From JAWXCM01 sp034408745 (GTDB lineage Bacteria > Acidobacteriota > Terriglobia > Bryobacterales > Bryobacteraceae), in NCBI GenBank assembly GCA_034408745.1, contig JAWXCM010000401.1, positions 1 to 64,000 of the forward strand: a stretch of 64,000 nt of DNA, given 5' to 3'. The notes under the pieces are model-generated. The model saw nothing but the letters and a program-made list of their open reading frames with translations, made no database searches and was not told the DNA's origin. Within the stretch, counting starts at the first letter, position 1; each line of letters begins with the position of its first letter. Positions 50,205 through 59,771 of this stretch are shown in pieces. The translations under genes and the position numbers were made by a program.

Positions 50205-53144
50205 TTAACGGACCTCGATCCGCACTTCGTTGCTGGGCTGCCCGGCGGCGCTGAGCAGAAGGGTCTGCGTGCCAGTCGCCGTGCTGGCCGGGATCCGCGC
50301 ATTGATTTGATACAGGCCAGGGTACCCGGGCGCGAGCCCGCTGTACAGCACTTCCGCAGGCACGCCCCCGACGGTCACCTCAGGCGTAACGCGGGTGAAC
50401 TGTAGTCCACCCGAGCCAGCCGAAGTCAGTCCCAGCCCCGTAGCGTAAATCTCCACCACGTCACCTCGCTGGGCTGGCCGAACCTGCGTCACGGAGCCCG
50501 TACCGGCAACCACAACGGCCCCGTAGCGAGTTGGGGCGTCGAAGAAGATGCCCGGCTGGACGTCGCTGACCGGAACCAGGATCGGATCGGAACTGCCGGC
50601 AATGTTGCGGATGACCAGTCCGGCTGAACTCCCGCCGGACACATTCTGGGGCACAAGGAAGTTCACCTGACCCGAATTCGAGTAAAAAACCAGCGCGGGC
50701 AGGCCGTTCACCAACACCTGCACGGAGTCCGCCGTACCGGATCCCAGGTTGGCGCCGAACGCGGTCGCGATTGCGCCCGGGGCCAATCCTGGTGCAAATG
50801 AGGCGGCGTTGACCACGCTGTTGGCGTTCAGCGCCGGACGTCCCAGCGCGGTGACGACGGCGGGTGCGACCGCTGGTGCGGTGATGCGCAACTCCTGAAC
50901 CGAGCCGCTGCCTGGCGTCCAGCGAAACTGCGCGATGCCATTCTCATCAGTGACGGTTGAAGCGTTATCCACGCTGCCTTCGCCGGTGAGCGAAGCCGTG
51001 ACGCTGACGCCCGGGAAGGGAAGCTCATTGACATCGGTGAGTCGCACGCGAACCGCTTCGCGAAGCGCTGTTCCGGCTGTAGCGGCCTGGCCTGCACCGG
51101 ACAACACAGCCAGCTTCTGGGAATCAGCCGCGGTGATGCCTGCCTTCAGCTCCACCGTCTCATACCCCGGGTCGGCGGGCTCCAGCAGAATCATGTCGGC
51201 TCCGGCCCTGAGACCGCGAAGCTGGAATGTCGCTTCCGTTCCGCCGGCGGGAATCGTTACCGAGGAAACGGCTGGCACCGCCGCGCCGCCCGTGGAGCGG
51301 ACCACTACCGTCAGGTTCGTCTCCACTGGTTTTTCCGTGGCGATTCGAATCGGCGCGGTACCGCCGGGAGTCAACCCAACGGCGGGCCAGGATGAGACGG
51401 CCAGCGACTTCTTCAGCGTGGCGTCGGCCGCGGCTCGCTGGGAAGATGCATCCCGGTAGAACGTCTCGAAAGCTGTGCGGTAGTTCTCCAGACGGGCCAG
51501 ATCAGCGGCCGACGGCGCTGTCCCAGCGGCAGTGATCAGTGCGAACCCGAAGCGGAACCGCCGCTGGGCGACGGTGTGATCCGGGGTTCGACGCCCGACT
51601 TGCGCGATCACGTCGGCGATACCCACATTTCGCCGCTGGCCGTTGAATCCGACCCCAACCTGGGGCAGAAACCGCGGTGCTGTGGAACTTGCCGCTGCGA
51701 CATAAAAGGTATCCGGGACTTCTTCCGCCGGGCGAAAGCCCATCAGGTACTGGTCGAGAAGGGAATACGCTTCCACTGCCGCTACCGTTGTGAACCGAGG
51801 GTTGGAAGTGGCTCCGTTGTCGCGGATGCGCGCGCCGGACATCAGCGAAGCCTCCGAGTTGAACGTCGTCGCCCAGTGTGCGCTCTGTAGCCCAAGCATC
51901 GGAAACTCCGACACTCCCTCGTCGTCGCGGACGCTGGCATAGGCGAGAAACAGGTGGCCGGCCTCATGCGCGAGGATGGTTTTCGGAGTGTCAGGGGAGG
52001 GAAGCCGCAGGGTCACCGTACCGTCAGGGTCGACTGGATAATCGTCGAACCGTCCCATGTTGAGAATCGCCTGGAGACGTCGCTTTGACCCTGTCTCGGC
52101 CCCGATGTCCACTTTCTGGTCTCCGAAACCGGAACGGTCATTTCTGACAGTCACCTCAAAGGCAAGGGCACTTCTCACGGAGTCAGCCTGAATATTCAGG
52201 TTGTTAAACAACACCAGATAGTCGTAGGCGTCCTCATGATTCTGGTAAAAGCGTTGGGATGCGGCAAAAATGTCGACGCTTTCCGTGGACGTAAAGTATT
52301 CGGCGATACTTCCGGCGTAGTCGCCCGAACTGGTTGTCGTGAAACTCAGGATGTTCGGATCGGACTGCACACCTCCCACGCTGACGCCCACCACCGCTTC
52401 GGAAGCCACCACATCGGCCCATGCAATCTCGATACTTCCATCCCGAAAGAGCCGAAGCTGAAACGTTTGGCGGCGTCCTGCACCGAAATCGGAGTATTCC
52501 GGAACCCGCACCCAGCTAATCACGAATTTATCCGACGAAGCGGTTACAAATACACCCCCTCCGGCGGTCGCCCGGCTGGGGTCGAGGTCCTCAAACAGCG
52601 CGGCTATCCGTGCCGAACCCGCCAGAAACCGACCGAGCGAACGGTCCGTAACTCCGGCGTCGCCATCACCAAAACTCACATTTCCATCGGAATTAACGAA
52701 CAACTCCGTCCAGGTTATTCCAAAAAAAGGAAATGCGAACGGGATCGGCACGGCCCGTGTGTCGTCATCGCCGAGGCCCGTCAGGTGCGTTCCCGCGGCC
52801 GCGGCCGCAGTGTCCATTGACTCACCCGACAGCTCAAACCGGTACCCGGCGGGTGTGCCTGGGCGAGGAACGAATCGCAGCGTTCGCTGATTCAGCGAAA
52901 ACGGGTTCCGCCGGGAGATAACGCCGTTCGTATCGTCGAGAATGGCAATGCTGCCCTGATCGGGTCGCAGTGTGGAGACAGCGGAGGCACGGACGCGCTT
53001 AATTCCGGATTTCGCCGACTGCGTGTGAAGCTGCAGTTCCTGGCGCGCGCGATAGTCATGCGAGCCACATAGAACCGGCTCGTGCTTGCCATAAGCGGGT
53101 ACCAAACACAGCGCAAGTCCCAGCGCAAAAGTGATACGATGCAT
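50205..53144 (-). CDS. Large secreted mosaic protein with HExxH-like metalloprotease motif and TIGR03437 C-terminal domain
   Basis: A 979-residue secreted protein (signal MHRITFALGLALCLVPAYG). A nidogen-like segment lies at about residues 120-260 (FAFPFFGITWTELFVNSDGNVSFG, GRFLAGSARIAALFEDLDPS, RQTFQLRLFRDGSIEIAW). HEAGH (residues 393-397, ILAHEAGHLFLAYASV) sits in a probable metalloprotease region, here lacking a clear flanking ligand. A Big_1-type Ig domain is at about 690-780 (AVLSGAGQAATAGTAL, VTDENGIAQFRW). The end carries the TIGR03437-type domain typical of Solibacter-type genomes (VVNAASFAPGLAPGAIATAF, VFYSNSGQVNFLVPQ, GLYQINARIPAST). Probably a surface or secreted adhesin/peptidase. 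Confidence 0.87.
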   Translation of the reverse strand: MHRITFALGLALCLVPAYGKHEPVLCGSHDYRARQELQLHTQSAKSGIKRVRASAVSTLRPDQGSIAILDDTNGVISRRNPFSLNQRTLRFVPRPGTPAGYRFELSGESMDTAAAAAGTHLTGLGDDDTRAVPIPFAFPFFGITWTELFVNSDGNVSFGDGDAGVTDRSLGRFLAGSARIAALFEDLDPSRATAGGGVFVTASSDKFVISWVRVPEYSDFGAGRRQTFQLRLFRDGSIEIAWADVVASEAVVGVSVGGVQSDPNILSFTTTSSGDYAGSIAEYFTSTESVDIFAASQRFYQNHEDAYDYLVLFNNLNIQADSVRSALAFEVTVRNDRSGFGDQKVDIGAETGSKRRLQAILNMGRFDDYPVDPDGTVTLRLPSPDTPKTILAHEAGHLFLAYASVRDDEGVSEFPMLGLQSAHWATTFNSEASLMSGARIRDNGATSNPRFTTVAAVEAYSLLDQYLMGFRPAEEVPDTFYVAAASSTAPRFLPQVGVGFNGQRRNVGIADVIAQVGRRTPDHTVAQRRFRFGFALITAAGTAPSAADLARLENYRTAFETFYRDASSQRAAADATLKKSLAVSSWPAVGLTPGGTAPIRIATEKPVETNLTVVVRSTGGAAVPAVSSVTIPAGGTEATFQLRGLRAGADMILLEPADPGYETVELKAGITAADSQKLAVLSGAGQAATAGTALREAVRVRLTDVNELPFPGVSVTASLTGEGSVDNASTVTDENGIAQFRWTPGSGSVQELRITAPAVAPAVVTALGRPALNANSVVNAASFAPGLAPGAIATAFGANLGSGTADSVQVLVNGLPALVFYSNSGQVNFLVPQNVSGGSSAGLVIRNIAGSSDPILVPVSDVQPGIFFDAPTRYGAVVVAGTGSVTQVRPAQRGDVVEIYATGLGLTSAGSGGLQFTRVTPEVTVGGVPAEVLYSGLAPGYPGLYQINARIPASTATGTQTLLLSAAGQPSNEVRIEVR

Positions 53145-53463
53145 GTAAATCTTTCTTTTATTGTAGACCGCTTCACATCCTCGAAGGGGTACGGTCGCTG
53201 TAACAGTGAGGCCGAAGGGCCTGCTTTGGGTTGTGAAAAACGCAGAAAACTCTTAATGGCAAACACTTACGCCATTTCACTGTGAAACTGCTACCCGCAT
53301 GGTACCCGTACTACCCCCACGCCGGGGGTAATGAAATTTTTCCCTGCTTGCCGCATGCTGGTACTGCACCCGAAGAGAAACGATGGCGGTCAGGTGGGAA
53401 TCCTGGCATTTCAGGTGCTCGCGAATTCCTGGGGGGGTTCGCTGAAAGAGAGAGGGGATCAAA
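53145..53463. other. 319-bp intergenic region with hairpins
   Basis: No gene was found in this gap between the mosaic protein (leftward) and the next rightward gene. It holds the leader of the mosaic-protein gene and several imperfect hairpins: AGGCC/GGCCT around 53210, and TACCCCC/GGGGGTA (53312-53330, 7-bp stem, 5-nt loop) followed by a T-rich stretch. A c-di-GMP riboswitch was considered for the leader and rejected (key core motif absent). Confidence 0.4.
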
Positions 53464-53826
53464 GTGGCACGAGAGAAAGCAACCAGGAACATAACCGAGA
53501 CTACCGGCTTTCAGGAAGCGGGCTCCGCCATCGCTTCTATGTATGGGCCAATGTCGCCAGTCACGTTGTCTGACTGGTTTACTAACCTGTTTCCGGGATA
53601 TTCCACCGGTCAGGACTGGGAGAGCTTCAAGCTTGGCTATATGAGCGGGCTGTGGAACGGAGCCGAAGAGCTCGCCGCGCCTGTCTTTGTAGCGGACACG
53701 AATCCCGACGAGCATCGCAGCACCGACGCGGTCGGTTTTATGACCCTCGCCTACATCACGGGCAAGAAGGGCAAGTTGGAACTGTTGGACCGATACACCG
53801 AACTGATGCCCGATCAGGGCAACTAA
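53464..53826 (+). CDS. Hypothetical protein
   Basis: A 120-residue protein with GTG start and an AGGGG ribosome site 7 bp upstream. It is not recognised. It has no signal peptide or TM helix and is moderately acidic; notable text includes WFTNLFPGYSTGQDWESFKLGYMSGLWNG and GFMTLAYITGKKGKLELLDR. Coding potential is supported by the good ribosome site and balanced residue use. It stands alone between a 319-bp gap and the TlpA-type gene, with a hairpin after it. Confidence 0.6.
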   Translation: MAREKATRNITETTGFQEAGSAIASMYGPMSPVTLSDWFTNLFPGYSTGQDWESFKLGYMSGLWNGAEELAAPVFVADTNPDEHRSTDAVGFMTLAYITGKKGKLELLDRYTELMPDQGN

Positions 53827-53874
53827 AAAGGTCGCCAGCCCGTCCTTCTCCCCATCGATCCGCAATTCCCTGCT

Positions 53875-53902
53875 TTCCCTCCGGTACACTCGTCGGAGGG
53901 AA
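53875..53902 (+). terminator. Hairpin between hypothetical gene and TlpA gene
   Basis: TTCCCTCCG and CGGAGGGAA form a 9-bp stem with a 10-nt loop, about 48 bp after the hypothetical gene stop. No T-run follows, so it may be a non-canonical terminator or an mRNA-stabilising element. Confidence 0.35.
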
Positions 53903-53932
53903 GGCAGCGTGGCCTGAGTTCCACTCTTATTC

Positions 53933-54487
53933 ATGGACAGCAAGACCCTTTTTCGTGTGCTGGTTATTGCCGGGCTGGTTGTGGGCATCGCGGCGGTCAC
54001 CACCATGTCCCGCCAGGACTCCGCGCCCAGACTCATCTCCGTTAAGCCCGCCGCCAAACGAACGCCGATGCCTGCGTTTTCCTGGCCCTCCATGTCCGGC
54101 CACAAGTGGAGCATGTCGGAGCATAAGGGAAAGATCGTGCTGGTGAACTTCTGGGCCACCTGGTGCGGTCCGTGCCGTGTCGAGACACCGGATCTGGTGC
54201 GTGTCTATGAAAAGTACAAGGGCAGGGGAGTGACCATCGCGGCCGTTTCGATGGATGAGGATCCGGCTAAAGTCGTGCCGCGGTTTGTGGAACGTTACAG
54301 GATGGAATACCCTGTTCTTGTGCCCGCCCCCGATTCCCCCATCACAGAAGCGATTCAGAGCCTACCCACATCCTTTCTGGTCGATACGCAGGGACGAGTC
54401 GCGCGTACATGGGTGGGCATGCTGCACGAGGAAGAACTCATAATGAACATCGACGAACTTCTGGCCGAAGGTGCGGGACCCACATGA
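53933..54487 (+). CDS. TlpA/ResA-family thioredoxin-like protein
   Basis: A 184-residue membrane-anchored thioredoxin-fold protein. One N-terminal TM anchor (LFRVLVIAGLVVGIAAVTT) is followed by the TlpA domain with the active-site WCGPC (Cys78-Cys81) in VNFWATWCGPCRVETPDL, and the cis-Pro region (SLPTSFLVDTQGRVARTWVG). It reduces disulfides in the periplasm, typically for cytochrome c maturation or sporulation/quality control. It overlaps the downstream sulfatase start by 4 bp (ATGA-type), so the two genes are linked. Confidence 0.92.
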   Translation: MDSKTLFRVLVIAGLVVGIAAVTTMSRQDSAPRLISVKPAAKRTPMPAFSWPSMSGHKWSMSEHKGKIVLVNFWATWCGPCRVETPDLVRVYEKYKGRGVTIAAVSMDEDPAKVVPRFVERYRMEYPVLVPAPDSPITEAIQSLPTSFLVDTQGRVARTWVGMLHEEELIMNIDELLAEGAGPT

Positions 54488-55820
54488 GGCGCCGCGAGTT
54501 TCTCGCCGCCGGAATCGCAGCGTCACTCTGCCCGGCACAAACTGCGAAGAAGCCCAACATCGTGTTCATCCTGCTGGACGACCTCGGCACCTACGATTTT
54601 GGGTGCTATGGCCAGCAGCACATCCAGACGCCCAGCGCGGACAAGCTGGCCGCTGAGGGGATGAAATTCACGGCCGCTTATGCCGGTGGCGCGGTCTGCG
54701 CTCCCTCGCGCGCCGTTCTGATGACCGGACTGCACGGCGGACATGCGCCAGTTCGCGCTAATGCGGGTACAATTCCCATCACCCCGGAGGACGTCACAGT
54801 AGCGGCCGTGCTGAAGAAAGCCGGTTACGCGACTGGAGGATTCGGCAAGTGGGGGCTGGGCGACGCCGGATCGGCAGGCGTGCCCTCAAAGCACGGATTC
54901 GACGAGTTCTTCGGCTACCTCCATCAGGTGCATGCGCACAACTACTACACGCCGTTCCTCTGGGATAACGAGAAGCGTGTCGAGTTGCCGAAAGGCACGT
55001 ACAGCGCCGACCTGATCGCCGACAAGACCCTCGATTTCGTGCGCCGGCACAAGGATTCGCCGTTCTTCCTGTATGCGACGTGGACATTGCCCCACGGCAA
55101 TTTCGAGGTCCCCGACCTCAGTCCGTACAAAGGCAGGGACTGGCCCGAGAAGCACAAACATACGCCGCCATGGTCACCCGTGCCGACGCGCACTACGGTC
55201 GACTCCTGGCGCTGCTCGATGAACTGAAGCTTCGCGAGAACACGGTCGTCATCCTCTCCAGCGACAATGGCGCACCCTCGGGAGCCGACCACGGCTACCA
55301 GTTCTTTCGCAGCAACGGCCCGCTGCGCGACGCGAAAGGCTCGGTGTATGAGGGCGGGTTGCGAGTCCCGTTTATCGTGCGCTGGCCAGGCAAGGTGAAA
55401 CCAGGGTCGGTCAGCCACTACCCGGTGGCGTTCTGCGACATCATGCCGACGTTCGCCGAGATCGCCGGTGGGAAGCCGCCTGCGCGGATCGATGGCGAGT
55501 CTCTGGTGCCGGAGTTCCTTGGCAAGGCACACCCGAAACGGGAATGGATGTACTGGGAACAGAACATCTACGACCAAAAATCCGGTAAACTGCGGGCCGA
55601 CCGCCTGCAACAGGCTGCGCGATTCGGCAACTGGAAAGGAGTGCGCCCCACTCCCGCCGCTCCGCTGGAACTCTACAATCTGGCCGAGGATCCGTCGGAG
55701 TCGCGCAACGTAGCCGAAGCGAACCCGGCCATCGTGCGCCAGATCGAAAAATACCTCCGCAAGGCGCGAACAGAACCGCGGTCGCACAGCACAGGAAGCA
55801 TGGAGTTCGTGAAAGGCTGA
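54484..55820 (+). pseudogene. Tat-signal sulfatase with single-base frameshift
   Basis: An arylsulfatase-type (alkaline-phosphatase superfamily) gene interrupted by a frameshift. The first part starts MRRREFLAAGIAAS (twin-arginine-like signal), then PNIVFILLDDLGTYDFGCYG, the formylglycine site CAPSR (Cys72) in AVCAPSRAVLMTGLHGGH, and GFGKWGLGDAGS. At about 55156-55160 the frame shifts by one base: the run CACAAACATACG would restore the reading frame as KTYAAMVTRADAHYGRLL if one more A were present. The second part (ILSSDNGAPSGADHG, GGLRVPFIVRWPGKV, DIMPTFAEIAGG) completes the enzyme. Either a real pseudogene or a homopolymer sequencing error. Confidence 0.85.
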
Positions 55821-55940
55821 GGTCTGCCGGCCGGGTTGTGTTTGTAGCCACAATATCCATGAGAATTTTTGCGTTGAGCTGTCACTAACCAACCAGGTAC
55901 AGGAACGCGCCAGGTCGCTCTGACCTGTGATGGAGGCTCA

Positions 55941-57362
55941 ATGACTGTTGGAAGAAGATTGTCGACGTCGTTTGCCGCTCAGGCCCTGATGATGGCCGTG
56001 CTCGGCACGGTTGCACTTGTCAGCCTTTGGAGGCTGACTGAAACTGTGGACCGGATTACGAACGATTCGCTGCCGGGCTTGTTCCTGTCCGGTAAGCTCT
56101 CTGCCGCCGCGAAGGACCAGCGGGGCATGATGGTAAGTCATATCGCCAGCGCGGACCAGTCGGAAAAATCTGGTTATGAAGCCGAGATTGCGCGTTTCGA
56201 AGGCGATCTGCGCTCCACTTATGCAGCGTACGAAAAGACGATCAAAGACGAGGATGACAGGGCACTCGCCTCCAGGGTGTTGCCTGCGCAAACCCGTGTT
56301 CTGGAGGTTTGGTCTCGTGTTCAGGCGGTCAGTCGCGCCGGTGATACGAAAGCGGCCATCGAACTCTGGAGTAAGGAGGGTGTACCTGCAGCCAGTGAGC
56401 GGGCTAAGGCAATCAGCGAACTGGAAGATTTCAACCGGACCTCCGGACAAGCGGATGCTGCTGCCGCAACAGCCACCGCGCACAGCGCAATCTGGTCGAT
56501 TTCAATAGTGTTCTGTGTGTCCCTGGTTGTGTCCGTGCTGCTCGCCATTTTCAACGTTCGGAGCATCGTCAAGCCGCTCGACAGAGCCATTACCAGTCTG
56601 CGTGAGGGGGCGTCTCAGGTTGCAGCCGCTGCCCAGCAGGTGGCCAGTTCCGTTCAGACACTGGCTCACGGTGCCTCACAGCAGGCCGCGTCGATGGAAG
56701 AGACCTCCGCCTCGACGGAAGAAATCAATGCCATGGCGCAGAAAAACTCGGATCACGCGCGGGCGGCCGGTACGGAAGTCGACGAGGTAACGAAGGTCAT
56801 TGGTGTAGCGAATAAGAACCTGGGCGCGATGGTGGAGTCGATGGCCGGTATTAGGTCGGCGGCGGGAAAGATGGCGACCATCATTCAGGTAATCGACCAG
56901 ATCGCGTTCCAGACCAACATTCTGGCCTTGAACGCGGCCGTGGAAGCCGCTCGGGCCGGTGTTGCCGGGATGGGCTTCGCCGTTGTGGCCGATGAGGTCA
57001 GGTCGCTGGCTCACCGCAGCGCCGATTCCGCCCGTGACACTGCGCTTCTGATTGAGGAAGCGGTCAACACGTCAAAGGACGGCAGCAGGCATCTGGAACT
57101 GTTGGCAGATTCGGTTCGCACCATCACGGAGCGGTCTGTCAGGCTGAAGGGACTGGTGGAGCAGGTTACGGAAGCCAGTCTGGAACAAGCTCGAGGCGCC
57201 CGTGAGATTGCCTCGGCCCTGGCGCAAATGGATTCCTCCACCCAGCATGTCGCCTCCAGCGCGGAGGAAAGCGCCGCCGCAAGCGAGGAACTCAGCGGCC
57301 AGTCGGAGACGCTGATGGGAGTTGTCGTCGAGCTCGACGGCCTTGTACATTCCAAAGCCTGA
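55941..57362 (+). CDS. Methyl-accepting chemotaxis protein
   Basis: A 473-residue MCP. TM1 lies at about residues 13-33 (AQALMMAVLGTVALVSLWRL); residues 35-180 form a four-helix-bundle (4HB_MCP-type) periplasmic sensor; TM2 lies at about 186-206 (IWSISIVFCVSLVVSVLLAIF). A cytoplasmic coiled-coil follows with the conserved hairpin tip (VIDQIAFQTNILALNAAVEAARAG and GFAVVADEVRSLAHRSADS). A HAMP domain, if present, is short. It transmits ligand signals to CheA/CheW; no che or flagellar genes are in the window, so it is an orphan receptor. GGAGG precedes the ATG. Confidence 0.92.
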   Translation: MTVGRRLSTSFAAQALMMAVLGTVALVSLWRLTETVDRITNDSLPGLFLSGKLSAAAKDQRGMMVSHIASADQSEKSGYEAEIARFEGDLRSTYAAYEKTIKDEDDRALASRVLPAQTRVLEVWSRVQAVSRAGDTKAAIELWSKEGVPAASERAKAISELEDFNRTSGQADAAAATATAHSAIWSISIVFCVSLVVSVLLAIFNVRSIVKPLDRAITSLREGASQVAAAAQQVASSVQTLAHGASQQAASMEETSASTEEINAMAQKNSDHARAAGTEVDEVTKVIGVANKNLGAMVESMAGIRSAAGKMATIIQVIDQIAFQTNILALNAAVEAARAGVAGMGFAVVADEVRSLAHRSADSARDTALLIEEAVNTSKDGSRHLELLADSVRTITERSVRLKGLVEQVTEASLEQARGAREIASALAQMDSSTQHVASSAEESAAASEELSGQSETLMGVVVELDGLVHSKA

Positions 57363-57421
57363 AGCCCGGCTGCGCGTTTCACCTTGCAACCTACGCCCTG
57401 ACGTGATGTGATAGAACGCGC

Positions 57422-58765
57422 ATGACGCAACCGACCCCGGCGCCAGGATCCATTCCTGCCGCTTTGAACCAGACACCAACCCGAGCGCGCTACTGGGTTG
57501 TCGTTTTCGCAATTACGCTTGCCATCCTCTCGTACATCGACCGTGTCTGCATCTCGCAGGCCGCCGAACATATTAAGAGGGATCTGGGTCTTACGCAGAC
57601 CCAGATCGGGATGATCTTCTCGTCCTTCGCGGTCGCCTATGCACTGTTTGAAGTGCCTGGGGGCTGGATGGGCGACGTCATGGGACCCCGTAAAGTTCTG
57701 ATGCGGATCGTCATCTGGTGGTCCTTCTTCACCGCGGCCACCGGGTACATGTGGAACTTCACATCGCTCTATGTGGTCCGATTCCTCTTCGGTGCGGGTG
57801 AAGCCGGTTGTTTTCCCAACCTGACCAAGGCGTTCTCGGCATGGCTTCCGAATTCCGAACGAACCCGCGCGCAAAGCATTATGTGGACCTTTGCCCGCTG
57901 GGGCGGGGCATTCACGCCTCCGCTGGTGGTCTGGGTCTTCCAGTACATGTCCTGGCGCAGCGCGTTCGTGCTTTTTGGCGCTCTCGGCGTGTTCTGGGCC
58001 GTTGCTTTCTACCTCTGGTATCGCGATAATCCCCGCGATCACAAGTCGGTAAATGCCGCGGAACTCGCTCTGCTGGACGGCAACGACCGTCTCGGCCAGG
58101 GCCACGCGCATGTGCCCTGGAGCAAGCTGATCAAGAATCGTTCCATCTGGCTACTCTGGGCGCAGTATTTCTTCATCACCTACCCCTGGTACTTCTACAT
58201 CACCTGGCTGCCGCTGTTCCTCAAGGAGCGCTATCCCGATCTCGACGCGACGACGCGAGCCTACCTGGCTGTACTTCCGCTGTTCTTCGGTGGAATCGGA
58301 AGCCTTACCTCGGGCTTCAGCTCCGCCCGCCTGACCAGGTTGACCGGCAGCATTAAGGTCTCCCGGCGCATTATGGGATGCCTGGGCTTCTTCGGCGCGA
58401 CCGCCATGCTCCTCGTCTTCATCCAGATGCAGGGGACCGGTCGGGGCGCGACGCTGGACGCCGCAATTCTCTCTATGATCTTCATGGGACTCACCAGCTT
58501 CTTCAACGATCTGGTAATGCCCGGTGCCTGGGCCACCTGCATGGACATCGGCGGCAAGTACGCCGGTACCGTGTCGGGTTCGATGAACATGATGGGAAAC
58601 CTCGCTGGATTCGTCGCTCCCACGGTCGGCGGCATGATCCTCGATGCGAAGCTCGGTTACACTCCGTTTTTGTATTCGATGGCGCTGATGTACTTCCTCG
58701 GAGGCCTTTGCTGGCCGTTCATCGATCCGACGAAGCCGCTGGATCCGGAAGACGCGGTGCATTAG
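57422..58765 (+). CDS. MFS transporter, anion:cation symporter (ACS) family
   Basis: A 447-residue inner-membrane permease with twelve TM helices. The first helix reads YWVVVFAITLAILSYIDRV, followed by the ACS signature GWMGDVMGPRKVLMRIVIWW and FLFGAGEAGCFPNLTKAFSAWLP. These resemble galactonate/glucarate/hexuronate transporters of the ACS family (DgoT/GudP/ExuT), so sugar acids or carboxylates are likely substrates. It forms a tight pair with the following amidohydrolase gene (1-bp gap). Confidence 0.9.
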   Translation: MTQPTPAPGSIPAALNQTPTRARYWVVVFAITLAILSYIDRVCISQAAEHIKRDLGLTQTQIGMIFSSFAVAYALFEVPGGWMGDVMGPRKVLMRIVIWWSFFTAATGYMWNFTSLYVVRFLFGAGEAGCFPNLTKAFSAWLPNSERTRAQSIMWTFARWGGAFTPPLVVWVFQYMSWRSAFVLFGALGVFWAVAFYLWYRDNPRDHKSVNAAELALLDGNDRLGQGHAHVPWSKLIKNRSIWLLWAQYFFITYPWYFYITWLPLFLKERYPDLDATTRAYLAVLPLFFGGIGSLTSGFSSARLTRLTGSIKVSRRIMGCLGFFGATAMLLVFIQMQGTGRGATLDAAILSMIFMGLTSFFNDLVMPGAWATCMDIGGKYAGTVSGSMNMMGNLAGFVAPTVGGMILDAKLGYTPFLYSMALMYFLGGLCWPFIDPTKPLDPEDAVH

Positions 58766-58766
58766 C

Positions 58767-59741
58767 GTGCCAGTTACGACCCATATTCCGCACTGGGGAG
58801 ATCTGCGCGTGTCCGACGCGCACGTGCATTTCTTCTCTCACAGCTTCTACTCGGCACTGGCGCGGCAGAAGCGCGTCGACGGTGTTGAGGCCCTTGGTCC
58901 CATGCTGGAGGGCTGGGAAATCCCTGGTGCCGCCGCCGGGGACAGTGACCCGCTGGCCGAGCGCTGGGTTGCGGAACTGAACTCGCACCGTATCGCCCGT
59001 GCCTGCCTCATTGGCAGCGTTCCGGGCGACGAGGACGGCGTTGCGGTCGCAGTAGCTGAGCATCCCTCACGCTTCTTTGGCGCGTTCATGCTGGACCCGC
59101 TGCAGCCCGATGCGGTGGACCGGATGGAACGTGCCGCGTCGAACCCTCACCTCCATACCGTCTGCCTCTTCCCGGCGATGCAACGCTTCTCGGTCGCTGA
59201 CGACGTGCATGTCGCGCCCGTGCTGGACGTGGCGTCAGCCCATCACATGGCGGTGTTTGTGCACTGCGGCGCGCTAAGCGTCGGGGTACGCCGCAAACTC
59301 GGGCTGCCGAGCCCGTTCGATATGCGCTATTCGAGCCCGCTCGACCTGCACCCGGTGGCGCTGCGCTATCCGCAGGTGCCGTTCATCATTCCGCACTTCG
59401 GCTCAGGGATGCTTCGGGAGGCGCTGATGGTGGCTGACCTGTGTCCGAACGTGTATCTCGACACCTCAAGCTCGAACAAGTGGATGAAGTACGAGGGGCT
59501 GAACCTGCGCACGGTGTTCGGCCGCGCGTTGGATGTAGCGGGCCCGTCGCGGCTGCTGTTCGGCAGCGACTCCAGCTTCTTCCCGCGAGGCTGGCAGCAC
59601 GACGTGCTGGAGCAGCAGGCCACGGCCCTTTACGAACTCGGCGTCAAAGAGGCCGAAGCTCGCCTGATCCTCGGAGGTAATCTGGAGCGGCTGATGGCCG
59701 AGCGTACTGAAAAGACACCGTTACCGTCAGGGATTTCGTAA
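58767..59741 (+). CDS. Amidohydrolase-family (amidohydrolase_2-type) protein
   Basis: A 324-residue TIM-barrel metal-dependent hydrolase, GTG start. Metal-site residues: HxH in DAHVHFFSH, a His in VFVHCGAL, a His in FIIPHFGSGM and the Asp in FGSDSSFFPRGW, the pattern of the amidohydrolase_2/ACMSD-like group (decarboxylases and lactone hydrolases such as GLI/PDC). It overlaps almost with the MFS gene (1 bp gap), suggesting one transport/catabolism unit for a carboxylated compound. The substrate is not predictable. Confidence 0.87.
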   Translation: MPVTTHIPHWGDLRVSDAHVHFFSHSFYSALARQKRVDGVEALGPMLEGWEIPGAAAGDSDPLAERWVAELNSHRIARACLIGSVPGDEDGVAVAVAEHPSRFFGAFMLDPLQPDAVDRMERAASNPHLHTVCLFPAMQRFSVADDVHVAPVLDVASAHHMAVFVHCGALSVGVRRKLGLPSPFDMRYSSPLDLHPVALRYPQVPFIIPHFGSGMLREALMVADLCPNVYLDTSSSNKWMKYEGLNLRTVFGRALDVAGPSRLLFGSDSSFFPRGWQHDVLEQQATALYELGVKEAEARLILGGNLERLMAERTEKTPLPSGIS

Positions 59742-59771
59742 CGTACCCCTGCTGCGGGTGGTCCCACCTGT

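Noticed and set aside
53145..53290. Possible c-di-GMP-I riboswitch in the leader of the mosaic-protein gene
   Set aside because: A CAAAGC/GGCC-like piece exists, but the required GGCAAACC-type core and GNRA pairing partner are absent.
55150..55165. Programmed -1 frameshift in the sulfatase gene
   Set aside because: No X-XXY-YYZ slippery heptamer or downstream stimulatory hairpin was found; a simple indel is the better reading.
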